From Yarrowia lipolytica (taxonomy: Eukaryota; Ascomycota; Dipodascomycetes; Dipodascales), in assembly GCF_001761485.1 (NCBI RefSeq), contig NC_090772.1:372001-436000 (forward strand): a stretch of 64,000 bases of DNA, written 5' to 3'. Position numbers and translations under genes: made by a program. Of the stretch, positions 42,382-52,867 are shown piece after piece. The notes under the pieces are model-generated. The model searched no databases. It was not told the DNA's origin and saw only the letters and a program-made list of their open reading frames with translations. Numbering within the stretch: position 1 is the stretch's first letter; each line of letters opens with the position of its first letter.

Positions 42382-44297
42382 GTTGCAGCTGATGTGTGAG
42401 GTTTTGTGTAGTGTGGATTTTTGTGTGTCGTGTTGGCGATAGTCTTGCTGGAGGTGGTGAAACAACAGAGTTAGAGTGTGTTACTAAGACCAGGATGTGC
42501 TGGTGGTGTGGGTCCCAGCTGTGAAGGCTGTAGAGCACGCTACAGACAATATCGAATCTCGAGAGAAAAGGGAAACGAAACCCAACCTGCTTATATACAT
42601 TTTGGTCACAACATTGCGTCTGTTTGTGTCTAAACATCTCTTGTAAACACACTCCAAATTCACTTGGACGCTCATCTAGGCACCATCACATCCACACTTG
42701 TGAATCGTAAATTAGCTCCCAACACAACTGTGTGTCTCGCTCGTAAAATGCCACACTCTGGAAACATGTGGAAACATTAATTGTTACGGAGGAAAGTGCA
42801 GACAGGGCAGGAGCAGGCGAGGACAACCAATATTAGTCAGCCAATTGGAATAATGGACGCTTTATCTACCGCTCTGACCGCTCCAGGTCTCACGTGACCC
42901 GCCCAAATCTCCTCCCCCAACAATGCATGCTGCAACCTAGCCCCAGATTAATGTGTAGTGTACTATCGGGTGATTCCACATGGGGCTATTATTGACGCCC
43001 GAGGAGAGCGCCGATTAGGAATCTGAGACCTGTCACGTGATCTTCTACGCGCTGTGGTCGAGCTGCTGCTTTCAGCTGGTCTCCATCTCCTCTTCTCGCC
43101 CCGCAGCTAAGTCTTCGTCTGACTCTCCTGAGTTACCCTACCGTACATATATTTCCATTTCGGGTCACCAATTAGTCTTTCATTTAAGGTTCCCCACATA
43201 ACCCCGAATTAGGTGAGGCAGTGCCGTTTATCAGATGGATACAACGACTTTCTGATGAGGGGTTGGTGGGGGAGAAATTGTTGAGATCTTTGATGGAAGA
43301 ATGTATAGCAGCTCTTGTGTAAGTTCTGGAGTTTTTTGGATATTGCTTAGCTGTTGAGTTAATGAAGCTATTTTTAGTTGGGTTTGGTTGGCATAAAGTT
43401 GTACTTTTGTTGGAGTTGTGAAGTGAAGTGACGATGGGGGTTGATGTTGGAAATCAGAAGATGAATAAGGAGAATGGTACACAATTGCACAAGGAGTGAA
43501 TGAGCATAGAATACGGTCACGAAGAGCTATGCAGAGACAGGTAGTGGTCTTTTTAATGAAGAAGGATATGTGAGTATGTGTTTGCTTTTTTGTGGTGCTA
43601 TTCTTTCCTCTTTTCGGGTATACTGGCGGGGTGGAACAGGGCATGAGGAGTTATATAACTGACTGAGTCTACAATTATTTGATGTTATTTCAACAAGGGA
43701 TTTATGTATCAACAATGTTTCTTTCTTTTTTTTGTCGGTTGATTACTGTAACTCCACGACAAATACTATGGCTAGAACCGCACAACGAAAGACTCTCCTG
43801 ACAGTCTCATAAACAAGCGACTCTATGATACCGCATCGGGTGATTAGGACCTATACAATTGTTTTCATTGGCCGGAAATACTTGAGCTTCCATACATCTA
43901 CTTGTCGTTCATATCTCAGAAGCATGGGCTGTACAAGTAGATGATTTTGGTTACAGTCTGTACAAAATTATTACTGGTACTTCTAATATAGCCATTGTCT
44001 CTCCATTTTCCAGATAGCAGCTACCTAATTACCTTTTATAAAGTCTTAGTGTCTGTTTTAATATAACTATCGCCTCCTCATTCTTGCGTCTCGGCACAAT
44101 CTCAATGCATCATCTTCCATAACCTATCATCTGCCATTAACATCCTAAAGCCCATAATTCAAAGATATTCTTGTCCAATCACGAGTATATCACTCTACCT
44201 AGTAACACGTGTGGCGTGGGCATAATTCACCTCGGCTGCGACCTCATTCTTGTATAAATATATATAGCGTGTCTCCTTGTGGTTAAAATTTCAAATA
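42382..44297. other. Intergenic region between divergent genes
   Basis: About 1.9 kb. On the URE2 side: a minus-strand TATATAAG at 42590-42597 and CACGTG at 42891-42896 and 43034-43039. A minus-strand frame at 43231-43644 has a protein-like stretch (QTQLKIASLTQQLSNIQ) but no supporting start. CAAGTAGATG occurs near 43935. On the other side is the TATA box of the orphan gene. Confidence 0.45.
44253..44260 (+). promoter_or_regulatory. TATA element of the orphan gene at 44298
   Basis: TATAAATA followed by TATATAG, about 40 bases before the chosen start codon. Confidence 0.55.
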
Positions 44298-44843
44298 ATG
44301 TCATCCGTGTGGTTACTGAATTGCTTATACAACATACAGATTTACGCAATTGAGAATTATCAGAAGCAAAGGGACCATTACGAGACCTTTCTTCTCAACC
44401 GCAAACTACACAAGATCGAACACCAACTACGCGAAATGCTTGAACAGGAACTTAACGAGGAGCCCCAGTCTTTTGACAACTCCGATCTTCAGATGATTCA
44501 GCGATATATGTCCAAACAGTCCATCAATTCTTCTGCTACTCCTCCCAATCTCGATATGCCTTTGTTTCGACGAGAACGAAAGTCTGAAGCACGTCTGGAG
44601 AAACTCAAGAAGAAGAAGCTCGCTCTGAAGAAGGAGGAGACCGTTGAGGTTGAACCCGAAGAAGTTGCGGGGGAGATGGTTGATGTTGAAAGCGACGCCG
44701 TCACTGTTGTATCGTCCAGAAACTACTTTGACAAACATACTCTCAACTTTGTCAACACTTATGGTGATTCTGGAGGATACTCCCGAATTCGTCAGGCTCT
44801 CGGTATCCAGAGTAAACGAGAGTGCAACCTGTGGGGTATTTGA
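44298..44843 (+). CDS. Orphan protein with a charged coiled coil
   Basis: A 181-residue protein starting MSSVWLLNCLYNIQIYAIENYQKQRDHYE (first 20 residues only moderately hydrophobic). It continues as a charged helix (LLNRKLHKIEHQLREMLEQELNEE), then a Lys-rich block (KLKKKKLALKK) and an acidic block. The C-terminus, NTYGDSGGYSRIRQALGI, looks like a short conserved motif. Codon bias in the middle and 3' part matches other genes in the window. The start was chosen because the TATA box lies 40 bases upstream; the frame is open for seven more codons. I do not recognise a family. An unseen 5' exon is possible because the first 25 codons differ in character from the rest. Confidence 0.6.
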   Translation: MSSVWLLNCLYNIQIYAIENYQKQRDHYETFLLNRKLHKIEHQLREMLEQELNEEPQSFDNSDLQMIQRYMSKQSINSSATPPNLDMPLFRRERKSEARLEKLKKKKLALKKEETVEVEPEEVAGEMVDVESDAVTVVSSRNYFDKHTLNFVNTYGDSGGYSRIRQALGIQSKRECNLWGI

Positions 44844-45293
44844 TCAACAGGCACTCAAACATGGTATATAGAAATTGAATTATTTAGTGATATGGCATGT
44901 TGCGTAAATTGTGACTGTTTATTGAACTGTTCGATAGACAATTCAAACTGTGGAGATCAAACAGGAACTATATAAGTCAAAGAAAACATATTGTCCGAAA
45001 AAAAAGGAGACTAAATCCATCCAGACAGTCCGTTAAAACATTTTGCATGGCTTTAGAATTTCTGGCGTCAATATTGAGTCCGTTGCAGAAAATTGTTGGA
45101 AGAGACCCCATAAATGGAAACTCTACCACCTCCTAGCAGCACATTGGGAATGGCAAGATCTCTGAAATTCTAATTGCGCCTTTTCAACATCATTTATGAT
45201 ATCCTGATATCATTAAATTGTGATTTTGAGCAAAATCCGGCGAAATTACACAACCTACGGGTGTTGGTGAAAGTTCACTTTTTTCAATATATC
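44844..45293. other. Gene-free stretch
   Basis: About 450 AT-rich bases between the orphan gene and the tRNA-Gly/5S unit. Nothing is recognised. Confidence 0.5.
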
Positions 45294-45364
45294 GCGCCGA
45301 TGGTTTAGTGGTAAAATCCATCGTTGCCATCGATGGGCCCCCGGTTCGATTCCGGGTCGGCGCA
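45294..45364 (+). tRNA. tRNA-Gly (anticodon GCC)
   Basis: A 71-base cloverleaf. Acceptor GCGCCGA pairs with TCGGCGC, discriminator A. The D arm carries GGTTTAGTGGTAAAA, the anticodon arm is CATCG-TTGCCAT-CGATG with GCC at 45326-45328, and the T arm is CCCGG-TTCGATT-CCGGG. No intron. Only TTT, too short for efficient polymerase III termination, separates it from the 5S rRNA gene four bases downstream, so the two are probably transcribed as one precursor. Confidence 0.96.
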
Positions 45365-45368
45365 ATTT

Positions 45369-45488
45369 GGTTACGGCCATATCCTGGTGAAAATACGGCT
45401 TCCCGTCCGATCAGCCATAGTCAAGCACCAGAGAGCCTAGTTAGTATTGTAGTGGGAGACCATACGAGAATCCTGGGTGCTGTAATCT
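45369..45488 (+). rRNA. 5S ribosomal RNA gene fused downstream of tRNA-Gly
   Basis: A 120-base segment that follows yeast 5S rRNA throughout: GGTTACGGCCATATC at the start, CCCGTCCGATCA, a TAGTCAAGC stretch, GAGCCTAGT, GTAGTGGGAGACCATACG, and GGTGCTGTAATCT at the end. The 5' and 3' ends pair to form helix I. A T5-G-T3 run (45488 onwards) ends the unit. In Y. lipolytica 5S genes are scattered rather than in the rDNA array, and tRNA-5S dicistrons driven by the tRNA promoter are known (established knowledge). The end could be one base earlier. Confidence 0.95.
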
Positions 45489-46005
45489 TTTTGTTTCCCC
45501 TTAACAATGCCACATCCCAATTTATATACAATACAGGTATATGGGCTTGACATTGTTCCTGGATTCTTGTACTTGCACAACACAATGCACGCTTCGTTGC
45601 TACACCGCTCATACTGTAATCGTATTTTGGATTTTGATTCCCCTTTTTGAAATAAACGCGTAATAAAGTTGAAGGGGGTTGTTGAAGTACTACAAAAACA
45701 GAACTATAGAAATGGAAAGTGGTACCATCTTTTGCAACACTCCGATGGTGGCATTTGTGGTACTGTACTGTACTACTTGTAGTTATTGTACTACTGAAAG
45801 CAACCAATACTGAAGCAACCAAAAGATGGCTGAAGCTGCCGAGGTAAGCGAGAACCTTGTCTTGTTTTGAGTGTCTCTACTCATTAGACGATATTACGCG
45901 ACCCCTTCTGGCGTGTTTTGATGAGGAGTGGCTATTTTGTGCCAGAGGATAGCAGTTGAGATAATTAGTGGTTCTAAGGGTGTGTATTTTCTTATATGTA
46001 TATAT

Positions 46006-46040
<35 letters not shown>

Positions 46041-48166
46041 TTTTATTTATTTATTTATTCCACTCAGAATGAACGTGACGCTAGGAGAGAATGAGTTGAG
46101 TGGCCACTGGTGTAGTACTGGCTTGGTACGACGAATCTTGGAAAAAGGGTGAAAGTAATGTACGAGTAGGCCGACATTGGTTGTTCCTTTTGCAATCTGC
46201 TACCCGTATAGCGTACTGTACTGTACTAAGTCTGGTCACCTTCAACTCGCCTACAATGCTCGTCCCGTAGCACAATAGCAGAAGCCTCTAAGTGAAACCT
46301 TGACCAGCCCACTGCGAGACGCGAGGCAAGGGTGAATCACCGGCTAGAGAGCGGCTAGGAAAGGGACGGGATCCCCACATGCACGAGGGTCTAGTGGTGA
46401 TTCAGGGCTTATTACGCCGCGGATACAACCCAGTCTATAGTTTGTGAGCTGTTTTGAGTGTGATTACCAAGACACCCTTGTACGCACCCTTGGCTGATCT
46501 TCGTAATAATATTATCGAGTTCAAACGGCTGGATGAAATAGGAGATGACAAATGGTCGAAATGGCTGGTACAAGATTGAACAAGGCAATGTTGCAAACAA
46601 CATTCAACTGGAGGGTGAGAGTAACAAAACAGGAGTAAGACTTGCAGGCAACAAAATCTGACTAAGCGGGACTCTGCTGGTCGTACGTCTGTTCCATACA
46701 TGGAATCAGGGAGTAAAAGTGGTGTGATGGCGATGGCTGCTCAGCGGACTGGCAGCCCAGCAGCCACTTTCCCTCGGCACCCAAACTCTACCAAGTCGTC
46801 TTGTTTCAGATGTGAGACACTGAATTGAGAAGTGGTCGATCCTACCGCCAACGGTGGACCCTTTAGGCTATTGAAAAAGCTATGGAAGAGAATTAAGACA
46901 GCTGGTTAGGAGTTAGTCAGGTTTCTTTCGGTCCAACTAAACCATCATATATGCCTATGTTGCATTGTCCCCTTCACCGTGCAGTGTTGTCTCCACTGCG
47001 ACCCACCGTATGTCTCACTGCACCAACGTTGACGGACATTTGACCCCTTCAGGATGTCTTTGAATTGGTTGTCAAGGGTCAGTTGTTTGCATTTGACACA
47101 TGACATAGAAGGAGGTGACTGTGTGTGTTGATTTCCCACGTAACCTGCCTACATTCCGGCGTTGCACGCTTCTGACAAGTGGTTGCCTAAAAAAAGAGCA
47201 AACTCCGGTCTTGTGCCATGATCCGCTTGTTTCCAACGATCCTCTCCCTCCTCCTCCTCCTGCAAGATCAAGATCAAGTACCGCAACCCTATCTATACGT
47301 TTGATCTTCATTGCAGTTCTCCCAAAGTGAAAGTGTGGGATATGGAGAGGAGAAGAGTCCGTCTACCGCAGGTGGTCGGATGACAGTTCCACGTGATGCC
47401 GACATTTTGTGTCTCACTGACCGCGCGACAGTTACTTTTTTCCGTTTTTGCTTGTCTGCTTTCGTTTGTTTTGAGTCCCTGCTCTAATTGCTCCAAGACC
47501 TGCATATTTCAGGTTCCGATCGAGCTAATGAATCTCACGTAGTGGAGCGTCGAAAGCGGTCGAAACAGGACGGAATCGGGGTGGGGTCGACGGAACGGAG
47601 GGCCTTGTGGTCACATGACGACACTAGAAGACCGTCCTAGGTGTTAGCCACTTTTCCCGACCTTCTACTCTGACGTTTTTTAGTCTGTCAAGGTCATTGG
47701 TCGAATTTTATTATTTTGAACTTTATTGGAGTGTGTTGGGTCCCTCCAGGTTAGGAAGGAGAAGATATTTGAAGATTCGGAAAAGATATTTACATTCTCC
47801 TGGTCTAGCTCTATAAAACTGTCTTTATATATTCCCTGTAAGACCTATTGCAACTACGACAAGGCCAACCGCCGTCTCGCTAATCGGGGAGATCAGCATA
47901 GCCTCTGCTTGCAGGTGCCTAAACTAAACGATAACTCAATGCTGACGATGGTTCAAGGGGCTCCTACTTGGGACCCCAGTGCAGATTATTATGGGACTAG
48001 GCTTGTGTGGGTTTGAATGAAACATGTTGGTTGTTCATTTTTTAACGATTGAGCATTGATTTTTTTCTCTCTTCTTGCATTTCAACCATCTTTATATTCC
48101 CCATCTTCCAGCATCACACCAATACACACACAATTCACGCATCACTACCAACAGCATACTAACGAC
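45489..48166. other. 2.7 kb gene-poor stretch
   Basis: Contains a possible tiny spliced ORF at 45826, the (ATTT)n array at 46004-46059, a GC-richer block near 46.3-46.4 kb and the promoter of the PH-like protein gene. Frames of up to ~96 residues look like chance. No RNA gene was recognised. Confidence 0.45.
46004..46059. repeat. (ATTT)n microsatellite
   Basis: About 14 copies of a TTTA/ATTT unit with one shift of phase near 46042. Confidence 0.85.
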
Positions 48167-51052
48167 ATGGACTCAGAGCGGTTCTTGACTAATCCAAAAA
48201 CCAGAACGGCCACACCGGCCCCGGGGGCCCGAAGAACCCGCATTCCCACTCCTATCCGCATCCAGGGCAAGCCAGGCATGTCTACAGCAACATCAACGTC
48301 GTCGACCGGCAGAACCACGCCTTCAGGACGCATCACACCGGTACCCAAGGGAAGTGGGATTCCGTACAGAGTGGATACGAGGGACCCTGATCGGACCGCG
48401 AGTCGAGCAGCGAGTCGGGCATCGAGTCTGACTCTGGCTGGCGTCAAGACCAGACCGACGAGAGCAGCGACTCCCATGGCCATGACTCGACCTGGCGAAT
48501 TCAGACCCGGAGGAGGATTAAGGAAGGGAGGAAGTCGAGTGACGAGCAAATCTGGACGCAGTTTCTCCATGCCCACAAGGCCACATTGCGAGACTATGGA
48601 TCAGGTGGAAGTGGAGCAGGTTGGGAGAGTTGAGGAGGTGACGCGGGTGCAACTGGAGGAAGTCAAGAAGTTGAACGTCCTAGAGGTCAAGGTGGAAAAG
48701 GAGGAGGTTGGGCACACAAATGAGCATATGTCTCGCCACATCGTCCCACCAGACATGCCCACTCATATGACACATACTCCTCCCCCGGAGGACACATCTG
48801 TGGACTCTTTTGTCTCTGCACCAGAAGAACCAAGAAGTTATAGCATGGGCGATTTGCTGACGTCTCACCAAATGCTGACACGTGACCGCAACGACTCTAC
48901 AACCTCTCTGCAGCGAGAAAATCCCATTTCCCGACGACACTCGCTGACTGTTTCTCTCACCGAAACAGACTCGGAAACCGTGCTACTAAGACAACAGTTC
49001 AAAACAGTGGCTATAGAGACCGTCACGGGTGGCGAGCCACGTGACCCGACCATCCACGATACCCTGGTCACATGTTCGCCTGATCATGTGATTGTCAGCA
49101 CCGGCTCGAACCACATGACTTATCCCACCTGTCTTTACACCTGGACTTTGGTGGACCAGAAGCTGAGTAACCCGTACCTGCTCCGTCACAAGCTCAAGTA
49201 TGCGCTTGTAGCCATTCCCATCCCAGTTTCTGGTATGCCCAATCTCTCTCGGTCAGTTTCTCGTGTGTCGTTGGAGTCGTCACGAACATCTATCATCTCT
49301 GTGGATGATTCAGAGAAACGACGGAGCAGTTTTGGACGACTCAAGAGTCTGTTGAGAAAGAAGGATAAGGAGGTGATTGCTAAGCCATACACGCCGTCGT
49401 CACGTGATAAGCCCGAGTACTCTCTGGTGTTGTTGTTTGACTCCAAGGCTTCTCAGCAAATGTGGAAGGAGAAGTTGGGGTATATGCTTGAAGGAGATGC
49501 TCAAAACCGTCTTCCTCCTGTAATGACTCGTCATAGACCTCACACGCCTCCTCAGGACGAAGATCTGGGTTTCAAGGTCGACCGAGACAGACTGCGGAGT
49601 TATATGGATGTTGGAGGGTGGAGTAAGTTGGTTCGAAAGAGAGACAGTGTGATTGAGACATCCGATAAGAGCGAAAAGAGAGATAGTAAGGGAACAGGGT
49701 CGTTGAGAAAGTCGAGGAGCTTCAAAAACTTCCGTGAAAGTTTTTACTCCTCGAAAACCGTCGACTTGGAGGAACCAGACACTACTGAAGCAAGGGATGA
49801 TGCCAAGGACACAAGGGCACCTAAAAAGGAGTCTAGTGGGGAGGAAGAAAAACATGGAGATGGAGATTACCCATGTTTAGAAGATGCCCAGGAAAGATTT
49901 TCGACCCCCTTGGAGAATGTTCCTGCTGACGAAGGGGCTTCTGTTTCCGTCATTTCTGCTGCTTCGGATGAACAGACAACATTGAACGACATGTTTCGAA
50001 GCGATGAGTTCTACCGACAGTCTACGTCGTCGCTATCACAGGATACCGATTTACGTGACTCGTCGCACCTTGAGGTGGACCTCTCACGTGACGTTACACT
50101 CAAGCGGCGACCCCAGGGTATTGTGATGGCTCGGGAAGTGTCTGAGGGCACTGTTAGAGAAGGAGAGACATATGATCAGCTGCAGCAATTGAAGCGGACC
50201 TCACGTGAGTCACATGGACACGATCCATTATCACGTGACTCATTCTCATATGATATTCAGCGTCACGACTGTCTTCCACGAGAGAGTCCCACTCATGAGA
50301 GTCCCCAGGATGAGTGGACTCGGCTTTCTACTTATACCCTCAACACCACCAACTCAAGCTGTCCAATCACTCCTGTGACGCCTGTGTTGGATGTCAACCA
50401 CGTGAGCCCCGTGATTGCCTTCTCTGCTAACACAACTCCTCCCATCAACATGCTCCACACTGTTCCCAGCAATGTCAGCACTGCTAAGAGTGTCAGTAAC
50501 CATCACCACTTGACATACTCGGACCACATGGGTTATTCTGACCACGTCCCGCATGTTCCACCCCTTAAGACCCCGCTGTGGTTGCCAGGTCACAGCAGGG
50601 CCAAGAGTGATATTCGAGCTGCTCTTGCGCGAGATCGAGGAGGAAGCAGCACTCCCGTGACCCCCATGGCTTCCACCGCCGACCTATTGTCTCTGACTCG
50701 CGATCGGTCCAGTAACGATATGGTGTCTCTAAAGTCGCGCGAATTCCAGCTCAAAAACACCACTGTTCGTCCTCGGCTTCATAAGACGGTTTCCAACCCT
50801 TGCCTGGTGGACGCAACTGACGAAGCTGAAAAGATGAACAAAATCAGTTCGGAGGCCGCTCGTCTGTGGCTCAAGCGACGCCAGAGCGTCTCATCCATCT
50901 CCTTGGCCCCTCCTGTGTCTCTGCAGCAGCTGGTCAAGGAGCCAGCAGTCCGAAAAATGACCAAAAATGTCTACAACGGCCAGCTTCCTGGCTGGCATGC
51001 CTTGTCTCAGGCAAGCAGTAGAGTCCCTGGGGTTCCTGTCCCCAAGGCATAA
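48167..51052 (+). CDS. Large Ser/Thr-rich protein with a split PH-like domain
   Basis: A 961-residue, mostly disordered protein from the ATG at 48167 (MDSERFLTNPKTRTATPAPG). The frame stays open 37 codons upstream, but that part is a T/C-rich leader. Residues 1-130 are basic and Arg/Thr/Pro-rich with regular S/T-R repeats (RTASRAASRASS). About residues 290-445 look like a pleckstrin-homology fold: strands ending CLYTWTLVDQKLS and YALVAIPI, then a ~70-residue basic, Ser-rich insertion (SFGRLKSLLRKKDKE), then YSLVLLFDSKASQQMWKEKLGYML with the C-terminal Trp helix. The rest has many RxxS-type sites and ends with a more conserved-looking block (AARLWLKRRQSVSSISLAPPVSL). A membrane- or cortex-bound, phosphorylated scaffold is plausible inference. 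Seven CACGTG words lie within the coding sequence. Confidence 0.75.
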   Translation: MDSERFLTNPKTRTATPAPGARRTRIPTPIRIQGKPGMSTATSTSSTGRTTPSGRITPVPKGSGIPYRVDTRDPDRTASRAASRASSLTLAGVKTRPTRAATPMAMTRPGEFRPGGGLRKGGSRVTSKSGRSFSMPTRPHCETMDQVEVEQVGRVEEVTRVQLEEVKKLNVLEVKVEKEEVGHTNEHMSRHIVPPDMPTHMTHTPPPEDTSVDSFVSAPEEPRSYSMGDLLTSHQMLTRDRNDSTTSLQRENPISRRHSLTVSLTETDSETVLLRQQFKTVAIETVTGGEPRDPTIHDTLVTCSPDHVIVSTGSNHMTYPTCLYTWTLVDQKLSNPYLLRHKLKYALVAIPIPVSGMPNLSRSVSRVSLESSRTSIISVDDSEKRRSSFGRLKSLLRKKDKEVIAKPYTPSSRDKPEYSLVLLFDSKASQQMWKEKLGYMLEGDAQNRLPPVMTRHRPHTPPQDEDLGFKVDRDRLRSYMDVGGWSKLVRKRDSVIETSDKSEKRDSKGTGSLRKSRSFKNFRESFYSSKTVDLEEPDTTEARDDAKDTRAPKKESSGEEEKHGDGDYPCLEDAQERFSTPLENVPADEGASVSVISAASDEQTTLNDMFRSDEFYRQSTSSLSQDTDLRDSSHLEVDLSRDVTLKRRPQGIVMAREVSEGTVREGETYDQLQQLKRTSRESHGHDPLSRDSFSYDIQRHDCLPRESPTHESPQDEWTRLSTYTLNTTNSSCPITPVTPVLDVNHVSPVIAFSANTTPPINMLHTVPSNVSTAKSVSNHHHLTYSDHMGYSDHVPHVPPLKTPLWLPGHSRAKSDIRAALARDRGGSSTPVTPMASTADLLSLTRDRSSNDMVSLKSREFQLKNTTVRPRLHKTVSNPCLVDATDEAEKMNKISSEAARLWLKRRQSVSSISLAPPVSLQQLVKEPAVRKMTKNVYNGQLPGWHALSQASSRVPGVPVPKA

Positions 51053-52117
51053 CTAGCTAACAACTAACAACCACTGAGCATCATTCCTAGCTCGTATGGC
51101 CTATTTAATATAACGATCTGATGATATTTAACTAAAACACTGTACATGTCGTAGACGAGAGACGCTTGAAGCGAACGGGTGGGATTTGACTGGCTGTGTA
51201 TGTAGCGGAGTTCAGGTGTGATATGAATGAGCTATAGAAGTATGAACCGTATGATTATAATCCCCTGGCCAAGGACTTCCGCTTGGTATCACTTTCTTTC
51301 GAGTGATGTTTCAGTGCCCCATTGATAAATATAAAAGATCTATTATTTAATATTGACAATATGTTTAATTATACTGACCACCGAACTGACCCGAGCTCAT
51401 CTCGAACTGGCCCGAACTGACTCTTCAAGGGCCCTACAAGTACAAGTACAAGTAGATGTCAGAGACGGAACACCCACATCAATATTGGAAGCACATTGAT
51501 TGAAAGCAATTAGGTGGCCTGATTGTGGAACATGCGATACATAAATCAGGTGACGATGTTCAAATTGCTCTTACGACGAGCACTCACTGTGGACGAGCAC
51601 TCACTGTGGGGCTCTCTTGTGCTATAAGTACAAGTACTGTACTTGTACTGCGTTGTATCTATATGTACCAGACTATAAAAACATCGGTACATTCTATAAA
51701 TATCTATAATCAATTTCGATTGTGGAACCGACGACCATGATCTAAAGTTGAGTTGTTGAGTGTCTCTGAACGGCTTTTTGAATAATAAAAGCTGATAATA
51801 TCTCTACCCATGGATTTCCACATCTCTCCATTCCATTTTTTGTTAATATTATCTCCTTGATACTTGCCCTGAGGCTCGTCAAGATGCTTCTTCTCTCAAC
51901 GGTGCTCAACACTGGAATAGTATACGGGACACGGGGTCTAAGATACACAAAATCACTCTCTGGATACTAGCTAGAATGTAATTAACACACAATTAACACT
52001 TTCATTGGCGTCTTTTCTCCTATCTCGACTGCAAATACAGCTTCTTTTTTATTCTGCTGAGTCAGCAGCATTTAGATAATCATGTCTAACTTTTTCAAAA
52101 AGTCACTAAATTTTCTT
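51053..52117. other. Gene-free stretch
   Basis: About 1.07 kb. Contains (TACAAG)n-type words near 51437 and 51625 and a 17-base tandem duplication at 51575-51608. No gene is visible. Confidence 0.5.
51575..51608. repeat. 17-base tandem duplication
   Basis: Two perfect copies of GACGAGCACTCACTGTG at 51575-51591 and 51592-51608. Confidence 0.85.
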
Positions 52118-52191
52118 GGGCGTCTGGTGTAGTTGGTTATCACATGCGCTTAGCATGCGCGAGGTCCCCGGTTCGATTCCGGTGTCGTCCA
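52118..52191 (+). tRNA. tRNA-Ala (anticodon AGC)
   Basis: A 74-base cloverleaf: acceptor GGGCGTC with GTCGTCC and discriminator A, including the G3-U70 wobble that identifies alanine tRNAs. Anticodon arm TGCGC-TTAGCAT-GCGCG, anticodon AGC at 52152-52154. T arm CCCGG-TTCGATT-CCGGT has a C-T mismatch at its outer pair, and pair 6-67 is U-U as in S. cerevisiae tRNA-Ala. A T9 run from 52193 ends transcription. No 5S rRNA follows. Confidence 0.92.
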
Positions 52192-52867
52192 ATTTTTTTT
52201 TCTCTTACATTGTGCGGTCGCTGGGATTTGTTGGATGAACAGCTCGTTACTGGGTTACTACTTTTGTCGAGAATAGTAATAAAATCCTAGTGTTTTGTGC
52301 TTTTACTAACCATTAGCGAGACTTCTAGTCAGACTCTCTAACCTCTCTGAGCATTCCGTATCGTACAAGTACCGCTACAACGTCCACAGGTTGAAAACAC
52401 ACCCCTGTGGTCATTGATCACGAAGATGTTGAGATCCAGAACTTGAACAGCGAGAGTGTCACCAGATGAAGCACTTGAGATGGGACGCCGGGGAGTTTGC
52501 AGAGTTCTCTCTGGCGGCATCTTATGTCTGGAACCACAAACCAGACTTTCTCTCCTCGGTTTGGCAGCGTATTGTACAAGTCAGTGCACATGCTGTGTTT
52601 CTAACCAGCGAAACTGTTCATAGGTCCTTAAAGTAGATAAAAGGGCCAGACCTCTCACCATGTATTGGACTTGCACCTATGGTGGCTTGTATCTTACTTG
52701 AAATACTTGTACATTCCAGTTCACTCTCACGCGTTCTTCCTTCTGTTCTTATGATATATTAATGATCTATTCCTAACTTGCACCTCTTTTAAAATCTCTG
52801 GGGCTGTTCCTATGCGCGGACCTCTCAGATTCACGCAATCATGCTTCGTCGTACGCCGTGTATGTGT
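52192..52867. other. Gene-free stretch
   Basis: About 680 bases between tRNA-Ala and the 3' end of LCB1. Only the T-run terminator and some TACAAGTAC/TACTTGTAC words are notable. Confidence 0.5.

Noticed and set aside
43231-43644. 137-residue minus-strand frame with a helical C-terminal stretch
   Set aside because: The N-terminal two thirds are not protein-like, and no splice signals connect the better part to an ATG.
48157-48185. TACTAAC just before the start of the PH-like gene as an intron end
   Set aside because: The next AG is too far away and out of frame with the only nearby GTAAGC donor; the ATG at 48167 gives a good start without splicing.
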